Below, one piece after another: positions 1-10,502 of a stretch of DNA of 64,000 nucleotides. This stretch comes from Gimesia benthica (GTDB taxonomy: Bacteria > Planctomycetota > Planctomycetia > Planctomycetales > Planctomycetaceae). The notes under the pieces are model-generated. The model did no database searches. It saw only the letters and a list, made by a program, of their open reading frames with translations, and was not told the DNA's origin. Both the position numbers and the translations under genes were made by a program. Location of the stretch: positions 7,762,001-7,826,000 of the forward strand of contig NZ_CP043930.1 of NCBI RefSeq assembly GCF_009720525.1, in the 5' to 3' direction. Positions within the stretch are counted from its first letter, which is position 1. Each line of letters starts with the position of its first letter.

Positions 1-13
1 CCGCTCTCTGGAC

Positions 14-1300
14 TTAAGTTTCGACTTGTGTAGAAACATTCGATTCTGAATTGCCTGATTTAAGACCGCTCATCAACAGCAGTCCCAATACCATGATTCC
101 TGCTCCCGCCCAGTAGGGAGCGGTAATGCTGCCGGCTACCAGTCCATTACTGGTTCCCTTGAACAGAATGATCCCGGCCAGCGGTCCCAGGATTCGTGCG
201 AGAGCTGAGATACTCTGGCCGACTCCCAGAATTCCTCCCTGTTCATCCTCTGAAGTATTCAGCGAAAGCAGAGACTGCAGGGAGGGGGTGGTGGCGGAAA
301 AGCCAATCACCGAGATAGGGAGAACCGCGTAGAGCAGGGGGTAGGAACCGGAATTACCGGCGACCCCAATTAATAACAGTCCAATCACCATTAAGACGAT
401 TCCGATGAGTCCCATGCGAAATTCCCCCAGCTTGGGGATCAGTCGTCGCACAAGAATGCCCTGGCTGAGCGTCAGGATCAGGCCAATGTAAGCAAAGATG
501 AAGAAGTTGCTGCGGGCAGCGAATCCGAGTTCCTGCGTGAGCAGTGAGAGGGTGGATTCGAACTGGGCAAAGGCGAAGGTGGTTAAAAAGATGGTCAACA
601 GGATCAGACCGATTCGTGGTTTTGAGAGTGCATGCCTGAAGCTGGCGATATCAAACCAGTGGTGGCGACGAGTCAGTGACTCTGACGTTTTCTGCTGGAG
701 TGATTCCGGTAATTTGAAAATAGACAGCAGGGCAGCGATGCCGGAGAGCACGCTGGCCACATAGCCGGGAGCAGCGCTGGGAGTCGCTCCCGCTTCTGCA
801 GAAACAAAAGCAGCACCGATGAGTGGGCCGAACGTAAAGCCGATACCGAAGGCGGCACCGATCAGGGCCATGCCTTTACCGCGTTCTTTGGGGCCGGTAA
901 TGTCGGCGATGTATGCTTGCGCTGTCGGAATCGTGGCTCCGGCGATGCCGGCGCCGATCCGTGTGATAAAGAGCCAGGTTAATGCGCCGATTCCTAGAAA
1001 TGTTCCTGTATTCCCCAGTGAGGTCGCGAAACCGAACAGGCCGTAGAAGAAGGTGGAGCCCACGAGCCCCAGAATCAAAATCGGACGGCGTCCCACACGG
1101 TCTGACAGGCGCCCCCAGATCGGGGCGAACAGAAACTGCATGGCGGAAAAGGATGCCATTAACAGCCCGAGCGTGGTACCGCCTGCTTCAAAATGCTCTC
1201 CATATCGCGGGAGCAGGGGGAGTACGATTCCAAAACCGAGCAGATCAATAAAAACAGTTACGAAGATGAGAAACAGGCCTGCCTTGCGTCCTTCCGACAC
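14..1300 (-). CDS. MFS transporter, TetA/DHA1-like drug exporter
   Basis: A 428-residue integral membrane protein with about 12 hydrophobic segments, the normal size for a 12-TM major facilitator. The first helix region (TVFIDLLGFGIVLPLLPRY) and the loop 2-3 signature GRLSDRVGRRPIL match the DHA1/TetA-type proton-coupled exporters. The second half begins after a charged central loop near residues 195-225 (KTSESLTRRHHW). The start is a GTG preceded by a good AAAGGGG ribosome site. It is monocistronic here; the next gene upstream on the same strand ends 117 bases away behind a terminator. Substrate cannot be told from sequence; similarity to tetracycline exporters does not imply resistance. Confidence 0.85.
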   Translation of the reverse strand: MSEGRKAGLFLIFVTVFIDLLGFGIVLPLLPRYGEHFEAGGTTLGLLMASFSAMQFLFAPIWGRLSDRVGRRPILILGLVGSTFFYGLFGFATSLGNTGTFLGIGALTWLFITRIGAGIAGATIPTAQAYIADITGPKERGKGMALIGAAFGIGFTFGPLIGAAFVSAEAGATPSAAPGYVASVLSGIAALLSIFKLPESLQQKTSESLTRRHHWFDIASFRHALSKPRIGLILLTIFLTTFAFAQFESTLSLLTQELGFAARSNFFIFAYIGLILTLSQGILVRRLIPKLGEFRMGLIGIVLMVIGLLLIGVAGNSGSYPLLYAVLPISVIGFSATTPSLQSLLSLNTSEDEQGGILGVGQSISALARILGPLAGIILFKGTSNGLVAGSITAPYWAGAGIMVLGLLLMSGLKSGNSESNVSTQVET

Positions 1301-1335
1301 GTGGATCCCCTTTGAAGCAGAAGTCAGTACGGTTT

Positions 1336-1376
1336 AAAAAGCAACAATGCCGAGGAAAGGACTCCTCGGCATTGTT
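1336..1376 (-). terminator. Rho-independent terminator after the Gfo/Idh/MocA gene
   Basis: Perfect 14-bp stem (1343-1356 with 1363-1376) and a 6-base loop. On the minus strand the stem is followed at once by GC and a TTTTT tract (1340-1336). It lies 42 bases past the stop of the Gfo/Idh/MocA gene and separates it from the MFS gene. Confidence 0.85.
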
Positions 1377-1417
1377 GAATCATTGTCGAATTCGAGTTGG
1401 AATTCAATAGACCGCAC

Positions 1418-2965
1418 TCAGGCAGTTTTATCTGCAAAGTCGGCTTCCGGGGTGGCCGGGTTATCGGGATCGAACCATTCCGGTTTGAACTCGATGCGGA
1501 CTTTGTGCTTCATGGCCAGGTTGGCTGTGAGTGCCATGATCGCATCTGCCATCGCGACCGTACCGTTACACTTCAGGCCGCCTTCGAGAGGACCTTTGTG
1601 GTTGTCGGTACGAATACAGTGGCAGAAGTGTTCCATCTCTTCTGTATAACCGCGGCTGATCTTGTCACCCATGGCCTTGGTCGTATCTGAAGCGGCAGCG
1701 GAAGGTGCTGTCGTTTCATACGCATCCAGAACCGGGCCACTTCCATCGCTGGACTTGATGACCCACAGACGCTGGTCTGGACCCCCACCGCCGGTAGAAG
1801 GACTGGCTTCTTTGAAGAGCAGGGCTTCTTTTTCGGTTTTCATGATCAGGGTTCCCCGGCTACCTAGGACGGTTTCACCGTAAGGTTCCCAGCGGTTGGT
1901 GTTGATCGAGGAGTAAGTCACGATGCAGATGTCACGCGGATTCGTTTCCGGATCGTAGTGAGGACCTGGGAATTCAAAGGTCACGTAGACGTGATCGTCG
2001 ATCTCGCGATCATCTTCCTGTTTGTCCTTGGATCCGATGCCTTTGACACCGTAGAAGTTTTTCCCGCCGTAACCCTGAACGGCCAGCGGATGAACTTTAC
2101 CCAGGAAGATACTGCAGGCATCCAGCTGGTGACTGCCCAGTTCGGCCATCAGACCGCCACCGGTTTTGTTGTACAGACGCCAGTTGATGAGTTCGTCCAT
2201 GTTGTCGTAGCCGTATTCCTGGACTACTTTCTCCAGGGCTGCTTTGTCCTCTTTGGGGACACCTTTCCGCCAGCTGTCACGACCGGGGAAGCTGTTGTTC
2301 CGGTGCCATTGAGCGCGAATATGACGGATATCGCCCAGCAGACCGGTTTTGACCAGCTGGTTGGCGTTATCGTACAGAACGCTGTAATGACGCTGGTGAC
2401 CTACAGCCAGCAGCAGGTTTTTCTCGCGGGCTTTTTTGATGAGCTCTTTGCACTCGGTAATGTTGTGGGCCATCAGTTTTTCTGAGAGCACATGCAGTCC
2501 TGCATCCAAAGCTGCCATGGCGATCGGAGCATGCTGACTCAGGGGAACAGCGATAACGACTGCTTCCAGACCCAGCTGATCCTTGGCGGCGATCAGTTTT
2601 TTATGGTCATCAAACTGTTTGATCTTGGCTGCTTTTTCATCACCCAGTTTATTGATCAGGCCCACGCGGTGTTCGTTGCCGTGACCGTGCATTGCTTTCT
2701 TGCGGTTGGAAGGCCGCAGATCGGCTATCGCCACGATCTCCATGTATTCGGGCGGATGCTGTGTAATAAGCACGCTGCCTTCATCGCCGGTGCCGATAAA
2801 ACCAACTTTTACCGGCTTACCTTTGAGCTTTTCATAGCCGAAGTAGGCGGCTCCCAGGCCGGTTGTTGCTGCAGCAGCGGTCGTGATGAAATCACGTCGT
2901 GTAAACGAAACTGCTTCGTTGAAGTTGTCTTTACCGATTTGTTCCTGTTCAGGTGTCAAATTCAT
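1418..2965 (-). CDS. Gfo/Idh/MocA family oxidoreductase with Tat leader
   Basis: A 515-residue NAD(P)-dependent sugar-type oxidoreductase. The N-terminus carries a twin-arginine motif ([10 protein letters not shown], near residues 23-32) followed by a hydrophobic Ala-rich stretch, suggesting export folded to the periplasm. The Rossmann motif [10 protein letters not shown] follows near residue 55. EKLMAHN near 140 corresponds to the EKP active-site region of the family (Lys retained, Pro replaced by Leu). The C-terminal substrate domain is longer than in classic members, as is usual for planctomycete Tat-exported paralogs. Substrate is not known. It lies downstream of a DoxX gene on the same strand, 132 bases apart. 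Confidence 0.85.
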   Translation of the reverse strand: MNLTPEQEQIGKDNFNEAVSFTRRDFITTAAAATTGLGAAYFGYEKLKGKPVKVGFIGTGDEGSVLITQHPPEYMEIVAIADLRPSNRKKAMHGHGNEHRVGLINKLGDEKAAKIKQFDDHKKLIAAKDQLGLEAVVIAVPLSQHAPIAMAALDAGLHVLSEKLMAHNITECKELIKKAREKNLLLAVGHQRHYSVLYDNANQLVKTGLLGDIRHIRAQWHRNNSFPGRDSWRKGVPKEDKAALEKVVQEYGYDNMDELINWRLYNKTGGGLMAELGSHQLDACSIFLGKVHPLAVQGYGGKNFYGVKGIGSKDKQEDDREIDDHVYVTFEFPGPHYDPETNPRDICIVTYSSINTNRWEPYGETVLGSRGTLIMKTEKEALLFKEASPSTGGGGPDQRLWVIKSSDGSGPVLDAYETTAPSAAASDTTKAMGDKISRGYTEEMEHFCHCIRTDNHKGPLEGGLKCNGTVAMADAIMALTANLAMKHKVRIEFKPEWFDPDNPATPEADFADKTA

Positions 2966-3097
2966 ATTGGTTCTCCCTGGTACGCAACGCGTAAGTGTTA
3001 CCTTATTGGAGGAAATTTAAGGTTTAGTGGTTATTATAGGTGGGAAACAAGGCGTTTGTAAGCTGTACCTTTACTTATTACGTTACTTGGTACCGAT

Positions 3098-4339
3098 TTA
3101 GCTGGCTTTATTCGCTGTTTTTTTCCGTTTCTGGAAAAATCGGTAAAACAGTCCATCAATGCCAAACCAGGTACCGGTTGGCAGGGCAGCGATCGCCAAA
3201 AGTGCAAGGACTTCGATCAGGTTCTTGTTGACGATAAAGCTGTGTTCCGGACCTGGTGCTTCAGGAACTCCCGGCCAGGGAGGCATTACCAGATAGAAGG
3301 AAAGCAGCATGCCGGCTGCAGCGATGGCTGCGACGCGGGTTCCCAGTCCAATCAGCAACAGGATTCCCAGAACCGTTAAGCTGGCGATGGTCATCATGTT
3401 GACCCGGTGGATCTGCGTGTTTTCCGGTGGAACCGGTCCGGCTGCGAGTTGTTCGGCTGTCAGAAGCTCCCGGGCTTCCGACTCCATTTCGTCTTCCATG
3501 GCGCGAATCGGGTTGACCAGTTCGCCTTTCATCTGCTGGATTTCAGACCAGATTTTGTTCAGATGATCGACTTTGTAATCCTGGTCCGCCTTGGCCAGTT
3601 TCTGTTCGTATCGATCCAGGGCGATCTTGTACTGTTCGATCTTACCGATCCGTTTTCCGTCGATCGTTCCTTCCTGCTCGACATCAATCTCCCCTGCCAG
3701 TTCGGGATTCCCCCGCAGTGAAGCCTGCATCTTTTCGATGTAGCTCAGACGTGAGGAACGAGCATAGGCCTTATCAACTGCGTCGTAGAATTCGCGATCG
3801 AGTTCGGTACCGCCGGTCAGTTTACCATCGGCGCCTTTTTTGACGGGCACCATCGACTGCAGTCGCTGCTTTTCGCGAGGTGTGATGTGCTTTTTACCAT
3901 CAACGAGCAGCAACTTACGTTCAGGATCGTAGCTGACCACGCTTCCAAGGCTACCGTCGATTTTGACTTCAGGCGGTAAGGCACTCAGTTTAGCAGCAAA
4001 ATATTTATTGCCATGGATCATCTGGTGTAGACGCGACTTCTGTTCGTCGGTCAGGTTCGGGTAGTGGTTCAGGAAACGTTGTTCCCAGGCAGTCCACTTG
4101 GCTTTGACTTTGTCTGCATCCAGCCAGTTCAGGTCATTGGGGTCACCTGTCATATCCCGGAACTGATCGCGGAAGGGGCCCTTGGCATTATTCAGATAGC
4201 CTGCAGCGGTCCAGGGTCTGGTTGAGCTGAGCGTTTCAATTTTCCACATGCCTTCGTACAACAGCTGCCAGCCGATGGAAAGGCGTAAGACAACGATGAA
4301 CAGGATGGCAATCCCTGTAATTTTCTTTAAATCTTGCAC
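3098..4339 (-). CDS. DoxX-family membrane protein with large extracytoplasmic insert
   Basis: A 413-residue protein. One hydrophobic helix sits at the N-terminus (residues 8-25) with the DoxX-like sequence RLSIGWQLLYEGMWKIE. It is followed by roughly 270 hydrophilic, charged residues with helical, coiled-coil-like character, then three hydrophobic helices in the last 110 residues (around 315-395). Ordinary DoxX proteins are 130-180 residues with four helices, so this is a DoxX split by a big insert between helices 1 and 2. DoxX relatives are linked to quinone and thiol redox chemistry; the role here is unknown. Same strand and order as the Gfo/Idh/MocA gene, so possible co-transcription. Confidence 0.7.
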   Translation of the reverse strand: MQDLKKITGIAILFIVVLRLSIGWQLLYEGMWKIETLSSTRPWTAAGYLNNAKGPFRDQFRDMTGDPNDLNWLDADKVKAKWTAWEQRFLNHYPNLTDEQKSRLHQMIHGNKYFAAKLSALPPEVKIDGSLGSVVSYDPERKLLLVDGKKHITPREKQRLQSMVPVKKGADGKLTGGTELDREFYDAVDKAYARSSRLSYIEKMQASLRGNPELAGEIDVEQEGTIDGKRIGKIEQYKIALDRYEQKLAKADQDYKVDHLNKIWSEIQQMKGELVNPIRAMEDEMESEARELLTAEQLAAGPVPPENTQIHRVNMMTIASLTVLGILLLIGLGTRVAAIAAAGMLLSFYLVMPPWPGVPEAPGPEHSFIVNKNLIEVLALLAIAALPTGTWFGIDGLFYRFFQKRKKTANKAS

Positions 4340-4599
4340 TCGTCAATCCTCTTGATTTTAGGGGATTTCTATGGGTTTGGCTTGTGTTTCCGTAATGGTG
4401 GTCGCGACGCTGTGCGATCAGCAGAGACAATCTGTGCTGAATTCTGACAGGCGGACGACGCTGAAGACGACAGGACATTGGCTGTCTTGTCTGAGATCAG
4501 CATTCATCAGAACAGGGCAGGCAGGTCTCTCTGGTGAAGAGAAAACAATTGCCGGAAATCAGTCTGTTCTGTTGAAGATTCCCTTATAGCGACAAACAG

Positions 4600-5703
4600 T
4601 TATGACAACAATTGGTCGCGGTCCAGGAACAGAAACTCATTGGGGATTCCACGAATCACCGGGGAGAGTTTTCTGCCATGCGCAGGCGGGGGAATTAAGA
4701 TCGTACCGATTTCTGTATGATTATCGCAATACTCCAGAGCCTTTTCGATGCCGATTACGTAAAAAGCGGTGGAAAGTGCGTCTGCCAGGGCTGCATCAGG
4801 GGCAATAACCGTTACAGACAGTAATTCTGAGACCGGCCAGCCTGTTCTGGGGTCAAGAATATGCCCGTAACGCTTCCCTTGATGCCGAAAATGCTGCACG
4901 GAAGAACCGCTGGTCGACATCGAGCAGTCCTTGAGCAGAATTGTTCCCAGTCGCTGGCTGGTAAACAGTGGGTTTTTGATTCCCACCGGCCAGCCTGGTA
5001 GTTGATTGTGTGTGCCCCTGGCCAGAATACTGCTGAAGCCGCCGTAGAAGAGCCAGTCTTCCAGTTCCTGATCAAGCAGAAACCGTCCGGCCTGATCCAG
5101 GGCATAGCCTTTGCCGATGCCTCCCAGGTTGAGTTCATTTTGGGGCGAACGATAACGGATGGTGTGGGCCAGATTGTCAAATTCGAACTGATCGATGCCG
5201 GTGTGGGACAGGCAGTCTGAAATCTCTTTTTCAGTAGGAATCCGCCCCTGCAGGCGGCATTCCCGCCAGAGGGCAATCAAAGGACCGGAGGAGGGATCAA
5301 AGCCACCTTTCGTATCAACGCAGATTTCTCGTGAGCGGTCCAGGATTTCGAACAGTCGCGGATCCATGGAGACGGCACCGTTCGCGGCCTGAGTATTGAC
5401 GCGCGACATCTCACTGGTGGGCTTGTAGACGGTCATCAGATGTTCGAGCTCATGGATCAGGTCCAGAGCATCGGAGGCGTGCATCACCTGTTGACTGGGG
5501 CCAGGGTTCATGACAACCGCAAACTCGGTTGCCATGGCCCGTGTGCTCAGACGGATTGTCGAGCCACCGGAGGGGGCCGCAAAATCTTCCGTCGCATCAT
5601 TCAGGTAATCAGCAATATCATTTCCGACCCGCTCCGCAGCCTGTTTCAGGACGCGGCCGGTCAGAAAGTCTCGCCGATTACTTGTCGTTTTTTTTTCAGA
5701 CAT
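4600..5703 (-). CDS. apbE: FAD:protein FMN transferase (ApbE family)
   Basis: A 367-residue ApbE-type flavinyltransferase, which would transfer FMN from FAD to Thr/Ser of target flavoproteins. Visible family motifs are STRAMATEF (about 53), GGFDPSSGPL (about 133), LNLGGIGKGYALD (about 190), YGHILDPRTGWP (about 280) and DALSTAFYV (about 310). The N-terminus has NRRDFLTGR, a twin-arginine-like motif, but no clear hydrophobic stretch follows, so export is uncertain. No Nqr/Rnf target genes are visible in the window. Length is typical for the family. Confidence 0.88.
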   Translation of the reverse strand: MSEKKTTSNRRDFLTGRVLKQAAERVGNDIADYLNDATEDFAAPSGGSTIRLSTRAMATEFAVVMNPGPSQQVMHASDALDLIHELEHLMTVYKPTSEMSRVNTQAANGAVSMDPRLFEILDRSREICVDTKGGFDPSSGPLIALWRECRLQGRIPTEKEISDCLSHTGIDQFEFDNLAHTIRYRSPQNELNLGGIGKGYALDQAGRFLLDQELEDWLFYGGFSSILARGTHNQLPGWPVGIKNPLFTSQRLGTILLKDCSMSTSGSSVQHFRHQGKRYGHILDPRTGWPVSELLSVTVIAPDAALADALSTAFYVIGIEKALEYCDNHTEIGTILIPPPAHGRKLSPVIRGIPNEFLFLDRDQLLS

Positions 5704-5755
5704 GGGGACATCTTGGGTATGTCAAGTCGTGCGCTTGCCTGACAGACACCGAAAC

Positions 5756-5781
5756 CTCCGCCCGTTCTGAAACAGGCGGAG
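5756..5781 (-). terminator. Stem-loop downstream of leuD
   Basis: Seven-bp GC-rich stem, CTCCGCC (5756-5762) with GGCGGAG (5775-5781), 12-base loop, 17 bases past the leuD stop. The minus-strand side runs into GTTTCGG rather than a clean T-run, so it may be a weak terminator or 3'-end stabilising hairpin. Confidence 0.45.
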
Positions 5782-5797
5782 ATCTGAACGCGTTGAC

Positions 5798-6388
5798 TCA
5801 GGCAAACGAAGTAAAGTAAGGCACATCAGCGGCCCGGTCTTTGATTTCGTCCGTACTCTTGAGCAGCTGTGCCAGGAAGTCGTAGGTACCTGTGGTCAAG
5901 GCGGAGCGTGCATTGTCAGGCAGCGTACAATCGAACTCCTGATCTCCACAGCGAACCTTCATTGCCAGCAGGTCGACAGTGATTTCCTGGTCGGGATTGG
6001 CCTTCACAGCCTGATCCAGTTGTTCCAGCGCTTTACGCGAAGCACAGACGGCGGGCACACCCAGTGAGGTGCAGTTTCCGAAGAAAATTTCTGCATATGA
6101 TTCAGCGATAATCGCCTGGATTCCCCAGCGAATCAGTGACTGGGGGGCATGTTCACGTGAAGAACCACAGCCGAAATTTCGTCCGCCGATCAGGATGGAC
6201 GCGTTCTGGTATTGGGGTTTATCGAACGGATGATCGGGGTCCTGCAGGCGATCGTCTTCGAATGCATGTTCTCCCAGACCTTCAAAGGTCACGCACCGCA
6301 AAAAGCGGGCGGGAATGATGCGGTCTGTATCGATGTCATCCAGCAGCAGAGGGATACCTGTTCCGGTTACGGATTCAATTTTAGTCAT
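5798..6388 (-). CDS. leuD: 3-isopropylmalate dehydratase small subunit
   Basis: A 196-residue LeuD, the swivel domain that with LeuC isomerises 2-isopropylmalate to 3-isopropylmalate in leucine synthesis. Family motifs are [17 protein letters not shown] near the N-terminus and [18 protein letters not shown] near residue 70. Length is normal for bacterial LeuD. It lies 73 bases downstream of leuC on the same strand, the standard leuCD order. Confidence 0.96.
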   Translation of the reverse strand: MTKIESVTGTGIPLLLDDIDTDRIIPARFLRCVTFEGLGEHAFEDDRLQDPDHPFDKPQYQNASILIGGRNFGCGSSREHAPQSLIRWGIQAIIAESYAEIFFGNCTSLGVPAVCASRKALEQLDQAVKANPDQEITVDLLAMKVRCGDQEFDCTLPDNARSALTTGTYDFLAQLLKSTDEIKDRAADVPYFTSFA

Positions 6389-6461
6389 GATTCGGTCTTC
6401 AAATATATCTTAAATGGAATTGGCTGTTCGTAAGGTTGGACGGTCCTGTGAGCGTGACAGA

Positions 6462-7883
6462 TTACGCGGTAGCGGCACCAGACAGTTCGCGGACATCGGT
6501 GACGCAGCCACTGACGGCAGCAGCGGCAACCATGGTCGGGCTCATCAGCAGGGTACGGCCTGTGGGGCTACCCTGTCGTCCTTTGAAATTACGGTTGCTG
6601 GAAGAAGCACACAGCTGGTTGCCCACCAGTTTGTCCGGGTTCATGGCCAGACACATGGAGCAACCGGCTTCACGCCATTCAAAGCCGGCTTCGATGAAGA
6701 TTTTATCCAATCCTTCTTCGATAGCCTGTTTACGAACCAGCTGAGAGCCGGGAACAACGAGGGCTTTAACGTGTTCAGCCACATGCCGTCCTTCGACGAC
6801 TTTCGCTGCTTCACGCAGGTCGGAAATTCGCGAGTTGGTACATGAGCCGATGAAAGCGACGTCGATCTTCTGGCCTTTGATCGGCTGGTTCTCTTCGAGT
6901 TCCATGTAACGATAGGCTTCTTTGATCAGTGTCTGCTCGTCTGCAGGATAGCTGGAGACGGCGGGCAGTGACTCGGAAACGCCGACGGATTGGGCGGGGG
7001 TGATACCCCAGGTCACGGTAGGTTCGATATCGGCTGCATCGAATTCGACGACATCGTCAAACTCGGCATCCGGACCTGAGGCCAGGCTGAGCCACCATTC
7101 GGCTGCTTTTTCGAAGGCTTCTCCCTGAGGGGCATGCGGACGTCCCCGCAGGTAATCGACAGTGGTCTGGTCGGGATTGATGTATCCACAGCGGGCACCA
7201 CCCTCGATGCTCATGTTACAGACCGTCATCCGCTCTTCCATCGTCATCCGGTCGAAGACATCGCCGGCATATTCGTAAGCGTATCCAACGCCACCTTGAA
7301 CGCCCAGTTTGCGAATGATGTAAAGGGTGACATCCTTTGCGGTTACGCCTGGTCCGAGTTCGCCGTTTACTTTGACCTGACGGACTTTAGGACGTCCCAG
7401 TGCCATGGTCTGGGTGGCCAGCACATGGGCAACCTGGCTTGTTCCAATTCCCAGTGCGATCGAACCAAAAGCGCCGTGAGTACTCGTATGGCTGTCACCA
7501 CAGACGATTGTCATGCCGGGTTGTGTCAGTCCCTGTTCTGGTCCAACGACGTGCACGATTCCCTGACGGTCATCGGAGACATCCAGCAGCGTGACACCGA
7601 ATTCGGCGCAGTTCTTCTCAATCGCGGACATCATCTGTTCTGCCAGATTGTCTTCGAAAGGGCGTGCCTGATTCTGAGTGGGGACGATGTGGTCGACTGT
7701 GGCAATGGTCCGTTCGGGGAACAGAACTTTAAGACCGCGGTCGCGTAACATTTCGAAAGCTTGAGGACTGGTCACTTCGTGAATCAGGTGCAGGCCGATC
7801 AGCAGTTGATCCTGACCGGATTCCAGAGTTTTGACAGCGTGTAAATCCCAGACTTTGTTAAACAGGTTTTGTGTGTTACTCAT
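6462..7883 (-). CDS. leuC: 3-isopropylmalate dehydratase large subunit
   Basis: A 473-residue aconitase-family LeuC. The 4Fe-4S ligands are visible as [13 protein letters not shown] (about residue 343) and [10 protein letters not shown] (about 405). [14 protein letters not shown] (about 130) is the substrate-binding region. I chose the ATG at 7883 ([15 protein letters not shown]) because LeuC proteins begin at this point. The frame stays open 27 codons further upstream (to 7964), but that extension has no family character. It partners leuD immediately downstream. Confidence 0.95.
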   Translation of the reverse strand: MSNTQNLFNKVWDLHAVKTLESGQDQLLIGLHLIHEVTSPQAFEMLRDRGLKVLFPERTIATVDHIVPTQNQARPFEDNLAEQMMSAIEKNCAEFGVTLLDVSDDRQGIVHVVGPEQGLTQPGMTIVCGDSHTSTHGAFGSIALGIGTSQVAHVLATQTMALGRPKVRQVKVNGELGPGVTAKDVTLYIIRKLGVQGGVGYAYEYAGDVFDRMTMEERMTVCNMSIEGGARCGYINPDQTTVDYLRGRPHAPQGEAFEKAAEWWLSLASGPDAEFDDVVEFDAADIEPTVTWGITPAQSVGVSESLPAVSSYPADEQTLIKEAYRYMELEENQPIKGQKIDVAFIGSCTNSRISDLREAAKVVEGRHVAEHVKALVVPGSQLVRKQAIEEGLDKIFIEAGFEWREAGCSMCLAMNPDKLVGNQLCASSSNRNFKGRQGSPTGRTLLMSPTMVAAAAVSGCVTDVRELSGAATA

Positions 7884-8510
7884 TTTCGTTTTCTTCGTTC
7901 CAACTTGGATAGTTCTCTGACAGAATCGTTTGACCAGGTCTTGCCGGTGATGAATTGTGGTCACACTCTAAAAAGACGTGACACGATAGCAGGCTGGACG
8001 GTTCTTGTGTACTGGTGGCCAGTTAAGGCGGGAGCAGTCTTTCGCAATCACGAACCATACACAATCTGGGGCCTGATTATAAGGTTTCCGGGATCAACAA
8101 ATCCAAAAAAACAGCTGCAGCCCCATCAGGGGCAGATAATCGGCTGACTCAGAGTCCACTGCCTGATGACATTATTGCAGAATGTTGCGGCTTGTGTATA
8201 ACATTGTAGGAAATCTGTGGACCAAAAGGGGTAAGAATTTTAAAAAGGTGGGCTGGAACCGTTGTGTATTGTTCAGTCAGTTTTTAAACTCCACGGCTTG
8301 ATGCAAGTTATTGCCTCATCATAACTTCATGAATACCAACAGCGAAATCGACAGTCTCCGCTTGTCTTAACCTGCGGTTATTGCTTGGCTTACGTTGCGT
8401 GTTGGCGCTCAGCTTCCATTGAGAATGAGCTGATTTGAGGCACTGTTTTTATCGCTTTTCCAGGCGATAAATGCACCCACGATTAACATTTAACGGTCTG
8501 GTTATCTAAA
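7884..8510. other. 627-base divergent intergenic region between leuC and ffh
   Basis: It must hold the promoters for leuC (minus) and ffh (plus). I find no convincing protein gene and no SRP 4.5S RNA signature (no GGAAG/AGCAG apical loop). The one clear structure is the GCCCC/GGGGC hairpin with adjoining T-run listed separately. A Leu-codon-rich leader peptide was looked for in the minus-strand leader and not found. Confidence 0.5.
8105..8133 (-). terminator. Possible leader terminator/attenuator upstream of leuC
   Basis: Hairpin GCCCC (8120-8124) with GGGGC (8129-8133), extended by flanking CTGC/GCAG-type bases. On the minus strand it is followed after about 8 bases by a run of seven T (complement of 8105-8111). 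It sits about 220 bases upstream of the leuC start, in the transcribed direction. It could attenuate leuC or terminate a short leader. The gap between stem and T-run is longer than ideal and no Leu-rich leader peptide is visible. Confidence 0.3.
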
Positions 8511-9989
8511 GTGTTTGAAGGATTAACTGCCAATCTGAAAGATGCACTCACCGGTCTTGCCAAGGGTGGAAAGCTCACCGAAGGCAATATCAGGGACGGG
8601 TTGCGCCAGGTCAGACAGGCGTTGCTGGAAGCAGACGTTAATTATGAAATAGCCACCAGCTTTATTGATCGGGTGACCGAGCAGGCAGTTGGTGAGAAAG
8701 TTCTGAAAGCCGTTCGCCCTGATGAGCAGATCATCGGGATCGTCCACCAGGAACTGATCAACCTGATGGGCCCGGTCGAACCCGGTTTCGATTTCAAAAA
8801 GTCAGGCATCACCGTCATTATGATGTGTGGTCTGCAGGGGAGTGGTAAAACCACAACCTGTGGTAAGCTGGCCCGCCTGCTGAAAGAGCAGGGACGTAAG
8901 CCAATGCTCGTCGCTGCCGACTTGCAGCGTCCCGCGGCGATTGAACAGTTGAAAGTCATTGCCGGTCAGGTAGAAGTACCGGTTCATGCAGAGGCTCCGG
9001 ACGGAAACAACGCCGTCAAAGTCTGTCAGAATGGTCTTAGCCAGGCGAAGAAGCTTGGGAATGTCGATACGGTTATTCTCGACACCGCCGGTCGTCTGCA
9101 CATCGACGAAGATCTGATGAAAGAGCTGGAGCAGATCGAACGTAAGCTCCAGCCCGACCAGGTCATTTTCGCTTGCGACGCGATGACAGGTCAGGACGCA
9201 GTCAACAGTGCCAAAGCGTTCAACGAAGCGCTGGAACTGGATGGCGTCATTCTGACCAAACTGGATGGTGACACCCGTGGTGGTGCCGCTCTGAGTGTGA
9301 AAGAAGTCACCGGAGTTCCCATCAAGTTCATCGGTGTCGGAGAGGCCCTCGATCGCCTGGAAACATTCCATCCAGACCGGATGGCAGGACGTATTCTGGG
9401 TATGGGCGACGTCGTCTCCCTGGTGGAGAAGGCACAGCAGCAGTTTAATGAAGAAGAAGCTGCCGACCTCCAGAACCGGATGGCACAGGGTAAATTTACC
9501 CTGACTGATTTCCAGAAGCAGATGGCGACCATCCGCAAAATGGGGCCCATGCGGGAAATCATGAAAATGATTCCCGGAGTGGGGGGACTGCTGGATACAA
9601 ATCCGGATGTCGACCCTGGTGCTGAAATGAAGCGGATTGATGCGATCATCGGTTCGATGACTCCTGCAGAACGGGAAAATCCCGAACTGATCGATCACAG
9701 CCGTCGCCGCCGGATTGCCATGGGAAGTGGCTCCGATCCTTCGGACATCAGTCGTCTGGTCAAGGATTTCAATAACATGGCCGGCATGATGCAGAAAATG
9801 GCCGGCATGGGCATGCGTGACAAGATGAAAGCGATGCGCGAGCTCTCTTCCGGGGGCATGATGGACCCCATGGGAGGCATGACCAAGAAAAAAGAACGCA
9901 GCAAGCGTGGTGGTGATATCAGCAAGCTGCGTGAGAAGCGAAAAAAAGACAAAAAAGCCAAAAAGAAGCAGCGAAAAAAGAATCGCTGA
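8511..9989 (+). CDS. ffh: Signal recognition particle protein Ffh (SRP54)
   Basis: A 492-residue Ffh: N domain ([16 protein letters not shown]), then the G domain with P-loop [15 protein letters not shown] starting near residue 107, [10 protein letters not shown] near 194, [14 protein letters not shown] near 249, and a methionine-rich M domain (about 325-440) that binds SRP RNA and signal peptides. The tail after about 455 is a highly basic Lys/Arg extension (KKERSKRGG to KKQRKKNR), longer than in E. coli. Start is GTG; no strong ribosome site is visible. It heads the ffh-rpsP-trmD-rplS block. No SRP RNA gene was seen next to it. Confidence 0.97.
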   Translation: MFEGLTANLKDALTGLAKGGKLTEGNIRDGLRQVRQALLEADVNYEIATSFIDRVTEQAVGEKVLKAVRPDEQIIGIVHQELINLMGPVEPGFDFKKSGITVIMMCGLQGSGKTTTCGKLARLLKEQGRKPMLVAADLQRPAAIEQLKVIAGQVEVPVHAEAPDGNNAVKVCQNGLSQAKKLGNVDTVILDTAGRLHIDEDLMKELEQIERKLQPDQVIFACDAMTGQDAVNSAKAFNEALELDGVILTKLDGDTRGGAALSVKEVTGVPIKFIGVGEALDRLETFHPDRMAGRILGMGDVVSLVEKAQQQFNEEEAADLQNRMAQGKFTLTDFQKQMATIRKMGPMREIMKMIPGVGGLLDTNPDVDPGAEMKRIDAIIGSMTPAERENPELIDHSRRRRIAMGSGSDPSDISRLVKDFNNMAGMMQKMAGMGMRDKMKAMRELSSGGMMDPMGGMTKKKERSKRGGDISKLREKRKKDKKAKKKQRKKNR

Positions 9990-10064
9990 TTCAGAGGCGA
10001 TCTCAATTGAATTCAATTTTTGTATCTTCCAAAGTTTAGAGTTAGTATCCTAAAGGAGAAATTT

Positions 10065-10460
10065 GTGGCAGTTCGAATTCGTATGAAAAGAATGGGCCGG
10101 ACACATCGCCCGTTCTATCGTATTTGTGTAATGGATTCACGCAAACAACGTGACGGTGAAGCGATCGAAGAAATTGGTACCTATGACACCTCCGTCGCTG
10201 ACAAAGCACAGCGCGTCGTGATCGACATGGAACGTGTGGATTACTGGATGTCAGTTGGTGCTAAACCTTCCGAAAACGTGGCAACACTGATCAAGAAGGT
10301 CAAGAAAAACAAATTCGGTTCCGCTGCGGCACCGGCTCCCATGCAGGCTCCCAAAGAACCTCCTGCTCCCGAACCGGAAGCAGAAGCTGGCGAATCAGCA
10401 GAAACAGCTGAAGCACCTGCAGAAGAGACCGCTGCTGAAGAAACCCCGACAGAAGAGTAA
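10065..10460 (+). CDS. rpsP: 30S ribosomal protein S16 with Ala/Glu-rich tail
   Basis: S16 core begins at a GTG (MAVRIRMKRMGRTHRPFYRI) with AAAGGAGAA placed about 6 bases upstream. That placement decides this start over a more upstream in-frame codon at 10020. The core (about residues 1-85) has KRMGRTHRPFYRICVMDSRKQRDG and the IGTYDT segment. The last about 45 residues are a low-complexity Ala/Pro/Glu tail (PAPEPEAEAGESAETAEAPAEE). Total is 131 residues against about 80-90 for most bacterial S16. Located 75 bases after ffh and 42 bases before trmD. Confidence 0.95.
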   Translation: MAVRIRMKRMGRTHRPFYRICVMDSRKQRDGEAIEEIGTYDTSVADKAQRVVIDMERVDYWMSVGAKPSENVATLIKKVKKNKFGSAAAPAPMQAPKEPPAPEPEAEAGESAETAEAPAEETAAEETPTEE

Positions 10461-10502
10461 GGTCTGCGTCAGCCCTGACGTTTTGCTCTGTGAGTGAGCA
10501 TT

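Noticed and set aside
7884-8510. SRP 4.5S RNA gene next to ffh
   Set aside because: The conserved apical motif and asymmetric loop of SRP RNA are not present.
8802-10016. 404-residue open frame antisense to ffh
   Set aside because: Fully inside a certain SRP54 gene; its composition (His/Phe-rich, low complexity) is that of a mirror frame of a GC-skewed gene and no motif is recognisable.
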